From Tomocerus qinae (taxonomy: Eukaryota; Arthropoda; Collembola; Entomobryomorpha; Tomoceridae), in assembly GCA_020055645.1 (NCBI GenBank), contig CM034546.1, positions 123,649,875 to 123,713,874 of the forward strand: 64,000 bases of DNA. Direction: 5' to 3'. Shown piece by piece: positions 54,014-64,000 of this stretch; the first letter of the stretch is position 1; the number at the start of each line of letters is the position of its first letter. Made by a program: the position numbers and the translations under genes. A model generated the notes under the pieces. It was not told where the DNA came from. It ran no database searches and saw only the letters and a program-made list of their open reading frames with translations.

Positions 54014-54284
54014 AGGGGTCGGAACCGGGGGGACAGAGGGGATAATGTCCCCCCTAGAATAAGGCCAGGAGGGACATGTCCCCCTAAAAATGTTCCAAAA
54101 ACCAAACTAAAATTACATAAGCACCAGAAAAGGCGATTTTTTTGTCAAAAAAGGTTAAAAATCCAAAATTTTTCGCGCTCCGCGCGAATATGCCTTCGTT
54201 TTACCAATATTTTATTATTCTGGTGGCCCCCCCTTTCTGAAGAAGCCATTTTGTCCCCCTTGGATAAATTACGTTCCGACGCCT
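54014..54284. mobile_element. 271-bp MITE-like element with GTCGGAAC ends
   Basis: The left end AGGGGTCGGAAC and the right end, in reverse complement AGGCGTCGGAAC, are inverted repeats. Similar but imperfect 9-bp flanks, TCCACCCAT and TCCACCTCT, may be a decayed target duplication. The interior carries runs of five or six G or C (GGGGGGACA and TGTCCCCC) that add to the inverted symmetry, and a CGCGCTCCGCGCG palindrome. It has no ORF. The superfamily is uncertain; a 9-bp duplication would hint at Mutator-like. Confidence 0.65.
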
Positions 54285-55126
54285 TCCACCTCTATGTTTA
54301 CTCTATGAGTGTTCTATGCATTATAAATTCAAAAATTAATATAAGTAAGCAGGACCAAGAAAGAAAGGCCCGAAAATAAAAAAAATTGGCATTCGAATAA
54401 TTTTTTTCATCGATTTGGTTGGGGTATATATTCTATATATTAACGGATAGGCGTCATTTTTCATTTTGGGTGACGGGTAATTTTTTTCGTATAGGGATTT
54501 TCGAAAATCTATTAATACTATTACTCTTATATGACATTAGTGACATTACTGTAATAATGACATAATGATATTATTATTTAATTTTCCTGACAAAAATACT
54601 CTGCTTTTTGTTGGCTGTAATTTAGTTTGTTGCAGAATCGTTTCGGGTGCCGTTAAATTCGCATTCCGGTAAATAGAACGATAGAATTAAATTCTTTCGG
54701 CGGATGTTTTGAAACTTTATTTAATACAACAACAAACACCACGCTAACAAAAATCGAAGACGGATTAACCAAGTTCATAAACTATTTTAATTTAATGTAA
54801 GTTATTCATTATTGTTATTTACTACTAGTAATAGGCCCGTTCTCCGAACGGGAAATGGGTAACCCCTTATTGGGGACGGTAGATCATGAGTATGCATTAT
54901 GCATTAAAAAAAGTATGAAAATTAAAAGATTAAAATGTATAAAAAATTGCTTGCTGCATTCCTACAACATCCTACGGACGGGGAACCAAATACAACACTT
55001 ATCAAATCAACATAATAACAGTGAACCAAATTCAACATCATTTAACTAAGCAGCAAAATTAAAGTAAATATTTGAAGTCCATTCAATAACGCCCGATTTT
55101 CATTGTATTATCATTAATATTATATG

Positions 55127-55560
55127 GATTATATTTTAAATAGATGTCATTGTAAATGACCCCGTCATTTTAAATAGACGTCATTGTAAAGGACCCCGTC
55201 ATTTTAAATAGACGTCATTGTAAATGACCCCGTCATTTGAAATAGACGTCATTGTAAATGACCCCACATTTTAAATAAGTTTCATTGTAAATGACCCAAC
55301 ATTTTTAATAGCTGTCATTTTAAATAACCCCGTAGTTTTAAATAATTTCGTCGTTTAGAATCATCCCTTCATTTTGAATAACCCCGTTGTTTTAAATCTA
55401 TAAACGTCATTTTAAATAATTTCGTCATTTTAAAATTTCTCGTCATTTTAAATAACCTCGACATTTTAAACATTCCTGCCATTTTAAATAATTTCTTTAT
55501 TTTAAATATTCCCGTCATCTTAAATATTCACGTCATTTTCACCTCTACATTTTAAGTAGC
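55127..55560. repeat. 34-bp minisatellite, decaying into 17-20-bp units
   Basis: The left part (to about 55300) repeats a 34-bp unit made of two related halves, GTCATTTTAAATAGAC and GTCATTGTAAATGACCCC. Rightwards the order breaks into irregular 17-20-bp GTCATTTTAAATA units. Several units contain GACGTCA, close to a cAMP-response element core. It lies about 0.9 kb upstream of THUMPD1. No coding potential. Confidence 0.85.
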
Positions 55561-56430
55561 TCTGTTATTTTAATTAGCTACCAATATAGTGCACTATTTT
55601 AATCGTCCTCGTTATTTATATCTATTTTCTACCTACCTTGTCACAATTATTAACCAATCCTATGTCAAGTCAAGTCAACCTATACAATTAACAACCAAAT
55701 AATACTGACTAAATAAACCTTGTCTTGCTATTAATAGTTTGACTCCGCTGCGGTCGCCCCGTTCGAAGTGAAAGGGACACTAATCCCTTTACATGGCGGA
55801 GGCCTGCCTGCTTAAAGAGTAGGACTTTGTCAAATTTTTGAAATTCACTGGCAAAATATTTTCTACTAAAAAATAAAAAACTGGAGTCGCTACCGTCTTC
55901 TTTATTAAGTCGAGTAGGTCAGGAAAAAGTTTGGTAAATATCGGATTAAAACTGTAGGAGGAGTATTTGGACAAAGCGTGACAGATCGGAGCGTTTTCTC
56001 CCACTCCTTCAATGTTAAAATTCGAAATTCAAAAAATCATAAAACGATTTCTATGAAAGATATCGTTTTGAAACTCGAAATTTGGGGTTCTGACTATTAT
56101 CTGCCTATGCAGTAAAAATTTGAAAGTCGTAAGTTGATGTTAAAGGACATTTGTGCAGCTATTATTATATAGATTTCGCTATAATATATATTCAATGTTT
56201 TATTTTAAATTCTTGTATATAGTAATCTAACATTTTTTTATGGAATGCAATAAATGCACGGTAGTTTTGAGCATTCAGCATTCTCACCATTCATTGTTAT
56301 ACTCAATAAATAATAATCACAAAATTATTATTATCATCTCTATAATATCAATATATTAATATTAAAGTTAAATGTTTGTTTTCAGATTGACCTACTATAG
56401 TGTAAAATAAGAAAGAAGCGTAGAGTAACA

Positions 56431-58279
56431 ATGGGAAAGACTGAAGGTAATAGCAATCAGAAAAACAGAAAAGCTAAAGCTAAACAATACTATAAGAATA
56501 TTAGTAAACGTGAAAAAGGGAAGAAGGATTTCGGAGGAGGCGGCAATCGGTGGAAAAGAGGGCAAACCGGATGGATTCCTAAGGAGCAAATGAATTTGGA
56601 AGAAGGGAGAAGTCAACAGAGAGGAAGGACAGTTTTTGCTCCTGGCATGAAAGGCTTTTTATGCACAACCAACATGAGAGAAGGACAATGTGTCATCGAG
56701 GCTTACAATATCCTTAATGAATATGCAGCTGATATTCCTGAAGTGACGCGAAACAAAATTGCCTTTGACAATGATGGCGATGAAGATAATGGCGAAAGCT
56801 CATCGACTACCGTCCAACAATCGGATACAACAAAAGATAATATTATGGTTGCCGACAACCCCGACAAGTTATCTGCACCAAATACAACTTTTAAAGTAAG
56901 TTTTTACTTTGTCCCAATTATGGTAGAGCCTTAAAAAATTGGTTGTGAATATTTTATCTGCACATTAAAAGTTTTAAGGCATATGAAAATAATCATTGTG
57001 TTGCACACAGGAAAATAAAGCTAGCATTACTGAGTTGGAGGATGACGATGACGATGACATGGATGAAGATGACATTGATAAAGCTTTATCAAAGGAAATT
57101 AAAGATTTGAAGAGTTACGGTTCCACAAGGAGGTTTCAAAGTGTAGATACTGGAGTGAAAAATGTTCTATTCATTAGCACAACCGTATGTTTTTTATTTT
57201 TACTGTTTTACACCTAAAATATAATTATTTTGATACCAAAAATTCGGTTACGAATTCAAACGGTAATTAAGAATGTCATTTAATTTCAATATTTAAGCAA
57301 CGCTGGTTTTTACTATGCAGATTGATGATCCCAAAAGTCTTGCTGAGAAAATTTACGATGACATTATTGCCAAAAGCGAGGCAAAATGTAGACATATTCT
57401 AAGATTTATTCCTATTGCAATGACGTGCAGGGTAAGTATTTATTTAAATTAATAGGTAATCAAAAATAAGTCTTATAATCAGACTATGCATTTTATTTTA
57501 AAAATCAATCCCAATCTTTTGACATTTTTGAAATTCAGCTGTTAGTTTTTTCAAAATTCAAGAACGAGAATTTTCATACCAATTATTAGAGTTGTGTTAA
57601 TTGCTCATTCCACGTATACACGTTTATATCTCACTCCTATTTTACTAAGCCATGCACAAAAAGCCGTTTATTAACCCATCGGTTTCGAGTCATTGTTTTG
57701 AATTTGGAAGTTGTAAATAAAATTGTTTTCTGCTGAGCTTTGTCCTACTACGTGGATGCAATAATTTCCCAAAACGGTTAATGTAGGTCTGCATTGCTCT
57801 ATTTAACTGACATCTGCCTTTTTTATTTTCAGGCAAATTTTGAGGACATTAAAGTAACTTTAAAAAGTATACTGCCCAAGTATTTTGAAGGAGGATTCAA
57901 ATCATTCAAAGTGGAGTATAATTGTCGGTGCAACAGTAAATTTGATGTTGGCCGAGGTGGCGTTATTAACATTGTTAATGAAATAATAACGCTAATTAAT
58001 CCAATGACTTTTGTAGATTTGCATAACCCGCTGTTTACAATTTATGTCGATGTTGTTAATTTAGTCGTTTGCGTAACTGTATTGAGTAACTTTACTAAGT
58101 ACCGCAAATATAATTTAGTTGAGGTAGCCATTCAAAGACCATCCGTTCCTTCTGAAAAATGTGACAGTACAAATGAACAGCCAATTGTCGATAAAGTTGT
58201 AGAAGGTGATGATGCAGAGACCAAAGTAGAGCAGAGCGAAAAACTAACGACTGACGGCGGAAGTGAAAAAGTAGTTTAA
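56431..58279 (+). CDS. THUMPD1: THUMP domain-containing protein 1 (Tan1-like tRNA acetylation adaptor)
   Basis: Four exons, all phase 0: 56431-56895, 57011-57184, 57321-57431, 57833-58279, giving 398 residues. The N-terminus is basic (KNRKAKAKQYY), followed by the family-typical GMKGFLCTTNMRE block, an acidic DDDDDDMDEDD stretch, and in exons 3-4 the THUMP domain (CRHILRFIPIAMTCRANFED, later FKVEYNCRCN and FVDLHNPLFTIYVDV). In yeast and mammals this protein presents serine and leucine tRNAs to the acetyltransferase Kre33/NAT10 for N4-acetylcytidine at position 12. The C-terminal 50 residues are acidic and not conserved, making it somewhat longer than the human protein. A leader acceptor lies at about 56385 and an AATAAA at 58328, 50 bases after the stop. 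Confidence 0.93.
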
Positions 58280-58793
58280 TACTGAAACAATATATTTTAT
58301 AATTGTTGACAATGTATATATAAAAGAAATAAAATGTATCTCTCATAGCATTATCATCAACGACTGTCCAATTTGTTGTTGTTTATTTAATTACTACTAC
58401 TGTAGCTTCTTTTGTTCTACAATCCACTTGATATGCGTTTATATGAATATAAAGATAGCAGAAGATACAGTGGAATAAAATTCTTGTGAAAAAATTCTCA
58501 TATTTCAATTGGGTAGGAAATAAAAATTACATCCCCAACAATAATACATACAATTTAATCGGAAGGATCACAGACATCCCATTTTATGGACACATAACTT
58601 TTGAAGACAATTATCTGCGCTCAGTACCTCTATGTAATAAATGTGGTAAAGGTTGATGACTTTATAGTTACGTTTCAGTTCCGGGTAGCAATTAAGTAGG
58701 TAATTGGGTTATAACAGCCAGCGGTGAATGACTTGAATGTGGATGATTGACGCAGTGGACATGTTGGTTATATTTACTATATAATTAGTAAAT
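58280..58793. other. intergenic gap between tandem genes
   Basis: These 514 bases contain the THUMPD1 polyadenylation signal (58328-58333) and the presumed promoter of the next plus-strand gene. I see no other feature. Confidence 0.6.
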
Positions 58794-61700
58794 ATGGACG
58801 AAATATTTAGATTTATTTTACAATTAGCAATATTAATTTTGGTATTTGACTTTGGAAACCTGGAAAAGATTGAGTACAAATTTATTACTAAAATTGAAGA
58901 AGCAGCAGGGCAATTAGAAGTAGGAAATGGTTTTTCTGAAGATTCGCGTGTACTCCAAGTGTATGATGAAGCAAACAAAGTAACAACGTATAAACATCTC
59001 CCTAAAGAAAAGAAAGGGAGTCTAGTCTTCCGTAGAAAGGGATCCGATGTCGGAAAAGATGTCATTGTTCTTGATAGAGATGAAGATCGTCTCAACATTA
59101 AATCAACACTGGAAAAAAGAATTTTTGTCGTCTTGAAAAAGAATCCTGATGAGAAAAACCAATTTTTCGTTTTCTACTCATACATCAGGTAAAAGGTGGA
59201 GCTTTTCAGTTACAGTCAGAGTCATTACAGTCAGTAGTATACGCTTTTGAGATGAAAACAAATTATGAAGCTTATTATGGGTAGACCCGAACCCGCGGAA
59301 AAAATTCGCTATTTAAAAATTAACACTGTCCCCTATTTTGTTCAAAGAAAACTTCCAAACTGGAACTGGCCAAGTTTGGGCATTTCTAGGAATTTAGAAA
59401 AATCAGTCATTGAATAATATAAAACCCAACCAAAATAAAAAATATTAAAAGTTTTTTTTCGGAACTGGTTCGTTCATTAGTCGATAGTAGGACGTTTTTA
59501 TTACACTTTTAACTTTTACAGAAATGCGTTGGCTAACGAGAATGAAGGAATCGTAGAGATTTCCGGAGATAAATACAAAATCGAATGGGACATTTGGGAT
59601 CACAGAGGAAGCAAAAATCTTGCTGTTTTATTTGGCTGGACCACATGTAGTCGTTCAATTTTGGTATCTTGTAAACCAAACGACGCTAGTACACACAGTA
59701 AATCAAAGACAGTTATTCTTTCGGAGCCAGAATCACCCGGGGCAGATTACAGTGAGGAAAAAGAAGAAGAGGAAGAAGAAGAGGAAGATAGCGATTCACC
59801 ATCTGGACGAAGCATTAAAAAATCTACAAAACTCACTCCTCTCAGCAATTTCTATCCTAATATGGACTACGACGAGTTACAAACTGCGTTTTATTTGAAA
59901 ACAATTAAACTGGCAACATTATCAGAAGGAATTCTATTTGCCCTCAGACCTTCTTTGAAGAAACTAATAAAAAAGTACTCGATAGATTCTGAATTAGGTC
60001 AGCAAATAGGTACGGCCCCCGAGCCGGAAGATGATGCCCCTGCCCCTGGAGGAAAAATATTGAAAAGACCTCGCAGTGTTTTGAGTGGAAGCCTGGGAAA
60101 AGCTCTTGATATTTTCACGGCAGGGTTCCCTGAGATCGGAGGTTTGTCTCAGGGGTCGTTGCCCACCAATGCAGAGGCAACTACTGCTGACTCGTACATA
60201 AAAGGGCAGGAAGTGTTGGAAGAATTATGGACGAGTGGCTTAGCTGGAGAGAAAGTTTTTAGGATAAATCCTAACCCGGCCATTTTATTGCACAACGAAA
60301 TCACTTTGGCGCTCACAGCCAAAGGTGTGAAAGGCCCTATTCCAGTTTTAGCTGAAGTCATTGGAGGCCCGTCGTATGACCCTGAATCCCCAATGCCTCT
60401 TGCTAAATTGGTTGATGTGAAGGCAGCAAACATTTTGATTGACAATATTTTACCCACCTTCACAAGTGATACAAAAGTCAAAATTAAACCCAAGAAGATT
60501 AAAAAAGACGACTCTCTAGCAATTTTAGAAGCCTTGAAGCCGAAAGGCTTTTCGGTATTCCGCTTTAAAAGACAAAATCCAGGTAATTAATTCCTGTTCC
60601 AGTTTATTGTAAGGTGGGCATCTTGGAATACACAGAAATATTTTTTAATCTTTGTCAATGAATTGAATTTACATACAATATTTATTATTTTTGTCTCACC
60701 AGCTGCCCCAGCTGTACCAGGCGCTGACCCTAACGCTGACAAAATGGAATTACTTAAGGCTGTACTCCTTGCAAGAGTCAAAGCCCAACAGGAAGCAGCA
60801 AAGAAGGCCGCAGAAGGTGCTGCTGTTGATGCTGCCGCCGCAGTAACTATCCGTAAGAGCTTCAAAATTATTTAATGTGGTTTAAGTAATTTAAATGTCC
60901 ATATTTCCAGCATGATATTTTTGTGTAACCTTTGAATTGCAATTGCAATACATAAACAGAATACAAGATAATTGTGCTTAAATGTAGAGCACCGCCAGAA
61001 AAATATTTCAGGGGAGGCACCGGAAGAAAATTCCATCACTTTTGTTGCAAATTTTTAGTTTTCAGACGAAAGTAGTTTTTCGGGGCTTTCAAATTGCATT
61101 ACAAAATTTTTTTTAAATACTTTTTTATAAAATCTTGATCCTTGATCTTTGTTTTTTCTAGCTACTACACCAAAACCTCCAGACGCTCAAGCTGATAATC
61201 TCGAAAAAATAAAAGCCCTTTTAATGGCTAGAGCCAAAGAGAATGCGGAAAAGGCGGCGGCTGCTGCTGCAATAACTCCTGCTCCTGTCCAAAGTATGTT
61301 AAATAATAATTTTTAATGCCTTTCGTGGATAAATTGGCGTGACGAAATAAAAAGAACTTTTTTGGGTTCTAAAAACACCAAAAATACACTAGTTGATATT
61401 TTTTTTAGTTATCGATCAAAATTAAGCCTATTTTCGTTCTAATTCAATAATCCCATGAAATCTCTATTCCTCTATAATTCGGTCCTGTGTATAACAATTA
61501 TAATCTATTGCATTTTTTTCAAATATATATTTACACATAGTTCACTATTTTAGCTATTTATTTTTAATATGATGTTTTAAGGTGGTGTAGTTCATGCAGC
61601 CGCAGGGAAAACTGAACCAGAACCGACCGGTGAATATAATGATATTTTTTATTTTTATTTTTATAAATAAGAAGAAAATTATGCTGAAAGCCATAGATGA

Positions 61701-63655
61701 ACATCATTAACGTATAAAATGTTATTTTTCAGCTACCCCAGAGAAAAAGAAACCAAGTGAAGAAAAAGATAAGAAAACTTCTCCATTCGATATTGGGGGT
61801 ATTGTGAGCAAATTTACGGGGGGTAAGAAAAAGAAGCACAAGGAAGCAAAAGCCGAGGAGGAGGAAGAAGAATCTGGAGGTGGAGGAGGAGGAGGAGGGC
61901 TTTTTGGTGGCGTTGTCAGTGGCTTTTTAGGGGGAGGAAAAAAGAAAGGAGGGGGAATGGGAGGTTTATTTGGAAAACGAAGCATAGCAGGTTCGTCTCG
62001 ATTGTTTTAATCAAATCAAATAACTATACTAGACTAAAAGGTTTTAAAGCAGATGTTCTTTTCTGTTGCTTGTGACGCGAGAAATTCCGAAGTCTTTTGG
62101 TAAAAAAATTAGTCCAGCTCGTGAAAATGGAATTTAATATTTTAGGGTTATTCGTTTGGGATTAGATTAGAAGTTTTATACTTTGATATAGAAATAATGA
62201 GAATTTATTGTCGACTTTGACATTTTTGACAGAAAATTCAGGAATTTACGAGGAAAATGACCACCATCTAAAAAGAGAAGCTCCCGCACCACGTAAATGG
62301 AACAATTATGGTTAAAAATATGTCGTTAGTATTCTGCAAATCTTAATGACGACCATGTTTTTAGATGCACATTCACTTCATACTAGAAACGACCTATTCA
62401 GTAATTTAGGATGGACTACTCAACAAGATTTGGGTTCATTTTCAAATGAAGCAAGTTATCTATTAAATTCTGGGACGTTTACCGGGTGGGGTCCATGTAA
62501 AAAATCAACAGATGTTACACTAGCAGATATAAAGAAAGTCAAGAATATCGAAAAAATGGTGGAATTGCTGACAGAATTAATGAAAACTCATTGCGATTCT
62601 CGAGTTAGCGATAGAGTTGATGACTTGATAAGTGAAAAATGGATAGAATTGAATGACGATAAAGCTATTGTATTTGGACCCAAAGCTGTGGAAGTTTCGT
62701 AAGAATTATAATTAAATTTATATATTAAGAGGGGTTAATAGCGGGGCAAATTGATCATACATTTTGTATTACTTAAGATTACAGTGTATTTCTTATTTAT
62801 TTACCAAAAACCTTCAAAGTTTCCAAAAAGTGGCGGAAGGTAAATGTCTGGAACTTGTTGTTTAATTTCCCGCCAACGCTATAATTCAAAACTTATTAGA
62901 AATTTCAAATTTCCCTGAGCCACAAGTCCGAGGTGTTCACTTTTCGCCACTTTTTGAAAATTTTGAAGAAGAATTTTGGTAAATAAATACGGGCTACAGT
63001 CTAATCCTAAGTAATACACACAAAGTGTATGCTCAAATTACCCCGCTATTAACCACCCTTAAAACTATTATTTGTTTTGATAATTTTTGCCGATATTGAT
63101 AAAAATAGGGCTAAACCCAAGTTGGAGGTTGTAGAAGCAGAGAAGCTGAGTATTGCTTTTGAGCTGTCGGTTTTCTCTAAGACAATTATGGAAGATTTGA
63201 AGAAGTATGTGAATACGGCAGCTAGTCCAGTACACTCTCATGCAAGCATTAGCAAAAATTCTTTTATTATGATGCATTTTGCACTAAATGCTCTGAATAT
63301 GGCCAAGTCATTGTCCGGAAAGCATTACGTGTTATTAACAAGGAACACAATTTTGACAGTACAGACAGCAATTGCGCGTGTGATTACAGATATTATTAAA
63401 ATTAGCTACCAGCCTGTGTTGACCCAAGGGAAATTTGTTAAAAGCTTAAGAAGTAAATCTGTGAATAACCTGTACAATCTTATTGGTATTACCCAATTCT
63501 ACCTGCGAGGAAATCATAGCCCTCCTGAAGACGGGGATATTATTGAAGAATTTAAAACATTTATGGAGAGCAATTCTAAATTGGTTCAAAAGTCAACAGA
63601 TCACTTTACCTCGAAAATTAAAGGAGCTACGAAAAGTAAAGAAGATGAAGAATAA
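58794..63655 (+). CDS. predicted secreted protein of unknown family, with Ala- and Gly/Lys-rich segments
   Basis: Nine exons with fully consistent phases: 58794-59188, 59522-60582, 60703-60852, 61162-61293, 61582-61629, 61733-61990, 62233-62292, 62365-62698, 63109-63655, giving 994 residues. I do not recognise it. Residues 1-22 (FRFILQLAILILVFDFG) form a signal peptide or anchor. Exon 2 encodes an acidic run of eight Glu and a globular-looking region. Exons 3 and 4 encode related Ala-rich helical segments, exon 6 a Lys-rich and then Gly-rich part. Lys-Arg pairs occur at 481-482, 677-678 (within GKR) and 695-696, possible convertase sites. Exons 8-9 look helical. No enzyme motif is visible. 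The ATG is the first in frame before the hydrophobic stretch. Without the last splice, translation would stop one codon after exon 8. A structural or storage secretory protein is a guess. Confidence 0.7.
62726..63062. mobile_element. TTAA-flanked MITE, copy D
   Basis: This 337-bp copy starts TTAAGAGGGGTTAATAGCGG and ends CCGCTATTAACCACCCTTAA. It fills nearly all of the last intron of the unrecognised secreted-protein gene: the donor lies about 27 bases before it and the acceptor about 46 bases after it. It is non-coding and is related to copies A, B and C. Confidence 0.87.
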
Positions 63656-64000
63656 GATGTTTAAACTAAATTGACTAATAATATGAATACAAAGTCATTA
63701 AAATGTTTAAAATGCTGAAGCTGGTGAAGCTAGTGCAAGTTATTTTATTTTTGCATTGAACAGCATCGACATAACATACGATTTGATATTTTTAGATTTT
63801 GTGAGAGTGGGTTTCGGGTTTTGAACCTTCATTGGCTGTGAAATAGTCTAAATTGGGTTATATCAATTAGGAAAAAGAAAATTACATTCAACAATTTAAT
63901 TATTGAACATTTTCGAGGAAAATTAGGAAATGTGCTGGCTTATTACCCAAGTATAATACAGGCATTCATAAATTAAAAGTCAATTTGTTGGAATAAACTG
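63656..64000. other. 3' flank of the secreted-protein gene
   Basis: This is AT-rich sequence after the last stop codon. An ATTAAA at about 63697, some 45 bases after the stop, is a possible polyadenylation signal. No other gene is visible before the window ends. Confidence 0.5.

Larger units (their letters stand above)
53112..56430. other. intergenic region with repeats
   Basis: This is the head-to-head gap between CTP synthase (minus) and THUMPD1 (plus). It should hold both promoters and the untranslated first exon of CTP synthase, which I could not place. It also holds the 271-bp element at 54014-54284, a CCCGTTC-TCC-GAACGGG hairpin at about 54838, the minisatellite at 55127-55560 and a GC-rich patch (CCGCTGCGGTCGCCCCG) near 55745. 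An acceptor at about 56385 (TTTTCAG) shows that THUMPD1 also has a spliced leader. Confidence 0.55.

Noticed and set aside
53685..54062. 125-codon plus-strand frame near the CTPS leader
   Set aside because: His/Thr/Gln-rich and runs into a transposon-like element; opposite the expected CTPS leader and promoter.
60149..60493. 114-codon minus-strand frame
   Set aside because: Antisense shadow of exon 2 of the secreted-protein gene.
61722..61985. Pro/Phe-rich minus-strand frame
   Set aside because: Antisense of the Gly/Lys-rich exon 6; composition mirrors that exon.
1..64000. tRNA, rRNA and CRISPR features
   Set aside because: No tRNA-like cloverleaf with a GGTTCGA-type arm, no rRNA block and no regularly spaced direct repeats were seen; CRISPR is not expected in a eukaryotic genome.

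Overview
The window reads as AT-rich nuclear DNA of an arthropod. The genes have many exons with GT-AG introns. There is a chitinase of the insect group III (Cht7) type, and the introns are littered with short non-autonomous DNA transposons. A springtail or another non-model arthropod would fit, but the sequence alone does not fix the taxon. All exon models below were built by eye from reading frame, splice consensus, phase continuity and family similarity; no search or transcript evidence was available.

Layout. Bases 1 to about 30,140 are gene-poor: no convincing coding gene, but several repeats and transposons, including a 704-bp hAT-like element with a perfect 8-bp target duplication. Bases 30,143-41,268 (+) hold a 15-coding-exon chitinase with two complete GH18 domains and a C-terminal chitin-binding domain, probably preceded by a spliced 5' leader exon carrying an upstream ORF. 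Bases 41,269-43,975 are mostly non-coding, with a TTAA-flanked MITE and a small GC-rich ORF. Bases 43,976-49,292 hold a head-to-head pair of related, unnamed genes encoding an N-terminal coiled coil and C-terminal BED-like C2HC zinc fingers; the minus-strand gene has an extra finger exon that may be an alternative 3' end. Bases 50,246-53,057 (-) encode a complete CTP synthase in 12 coding exons. Bases 53,112-56,430 are intergenic, with a 271-bp transposon-like element and a 34-bp minisatellite. Bases 56,431-58,279 (+) encode a THUMPD1/Tan1-like tRNA acetylation adaptor. Bases 58,794-63,655 (+) encode a 994-residue predicted secreted protein that I do not recognise.

The genes do not form one pathway. 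CTP synthase (CTP supply) and THUMPD1 (tRNA ac4C) are housekeeping genes, the chitinase acts on cuticle or other chitin, and the BED-finger pair are probably DNA-binding regulators or domesticated transposon-derived proteins. Features most worth a second look are the divergent BED-finger pair with its extra finger exon, the unrecognised secreted protein with three Lys-Arg sites (one of the Gly-Lys-Arg type) and duplicated Ala-rich exons, the chitinase leader ORF, and the transposon families in introns.
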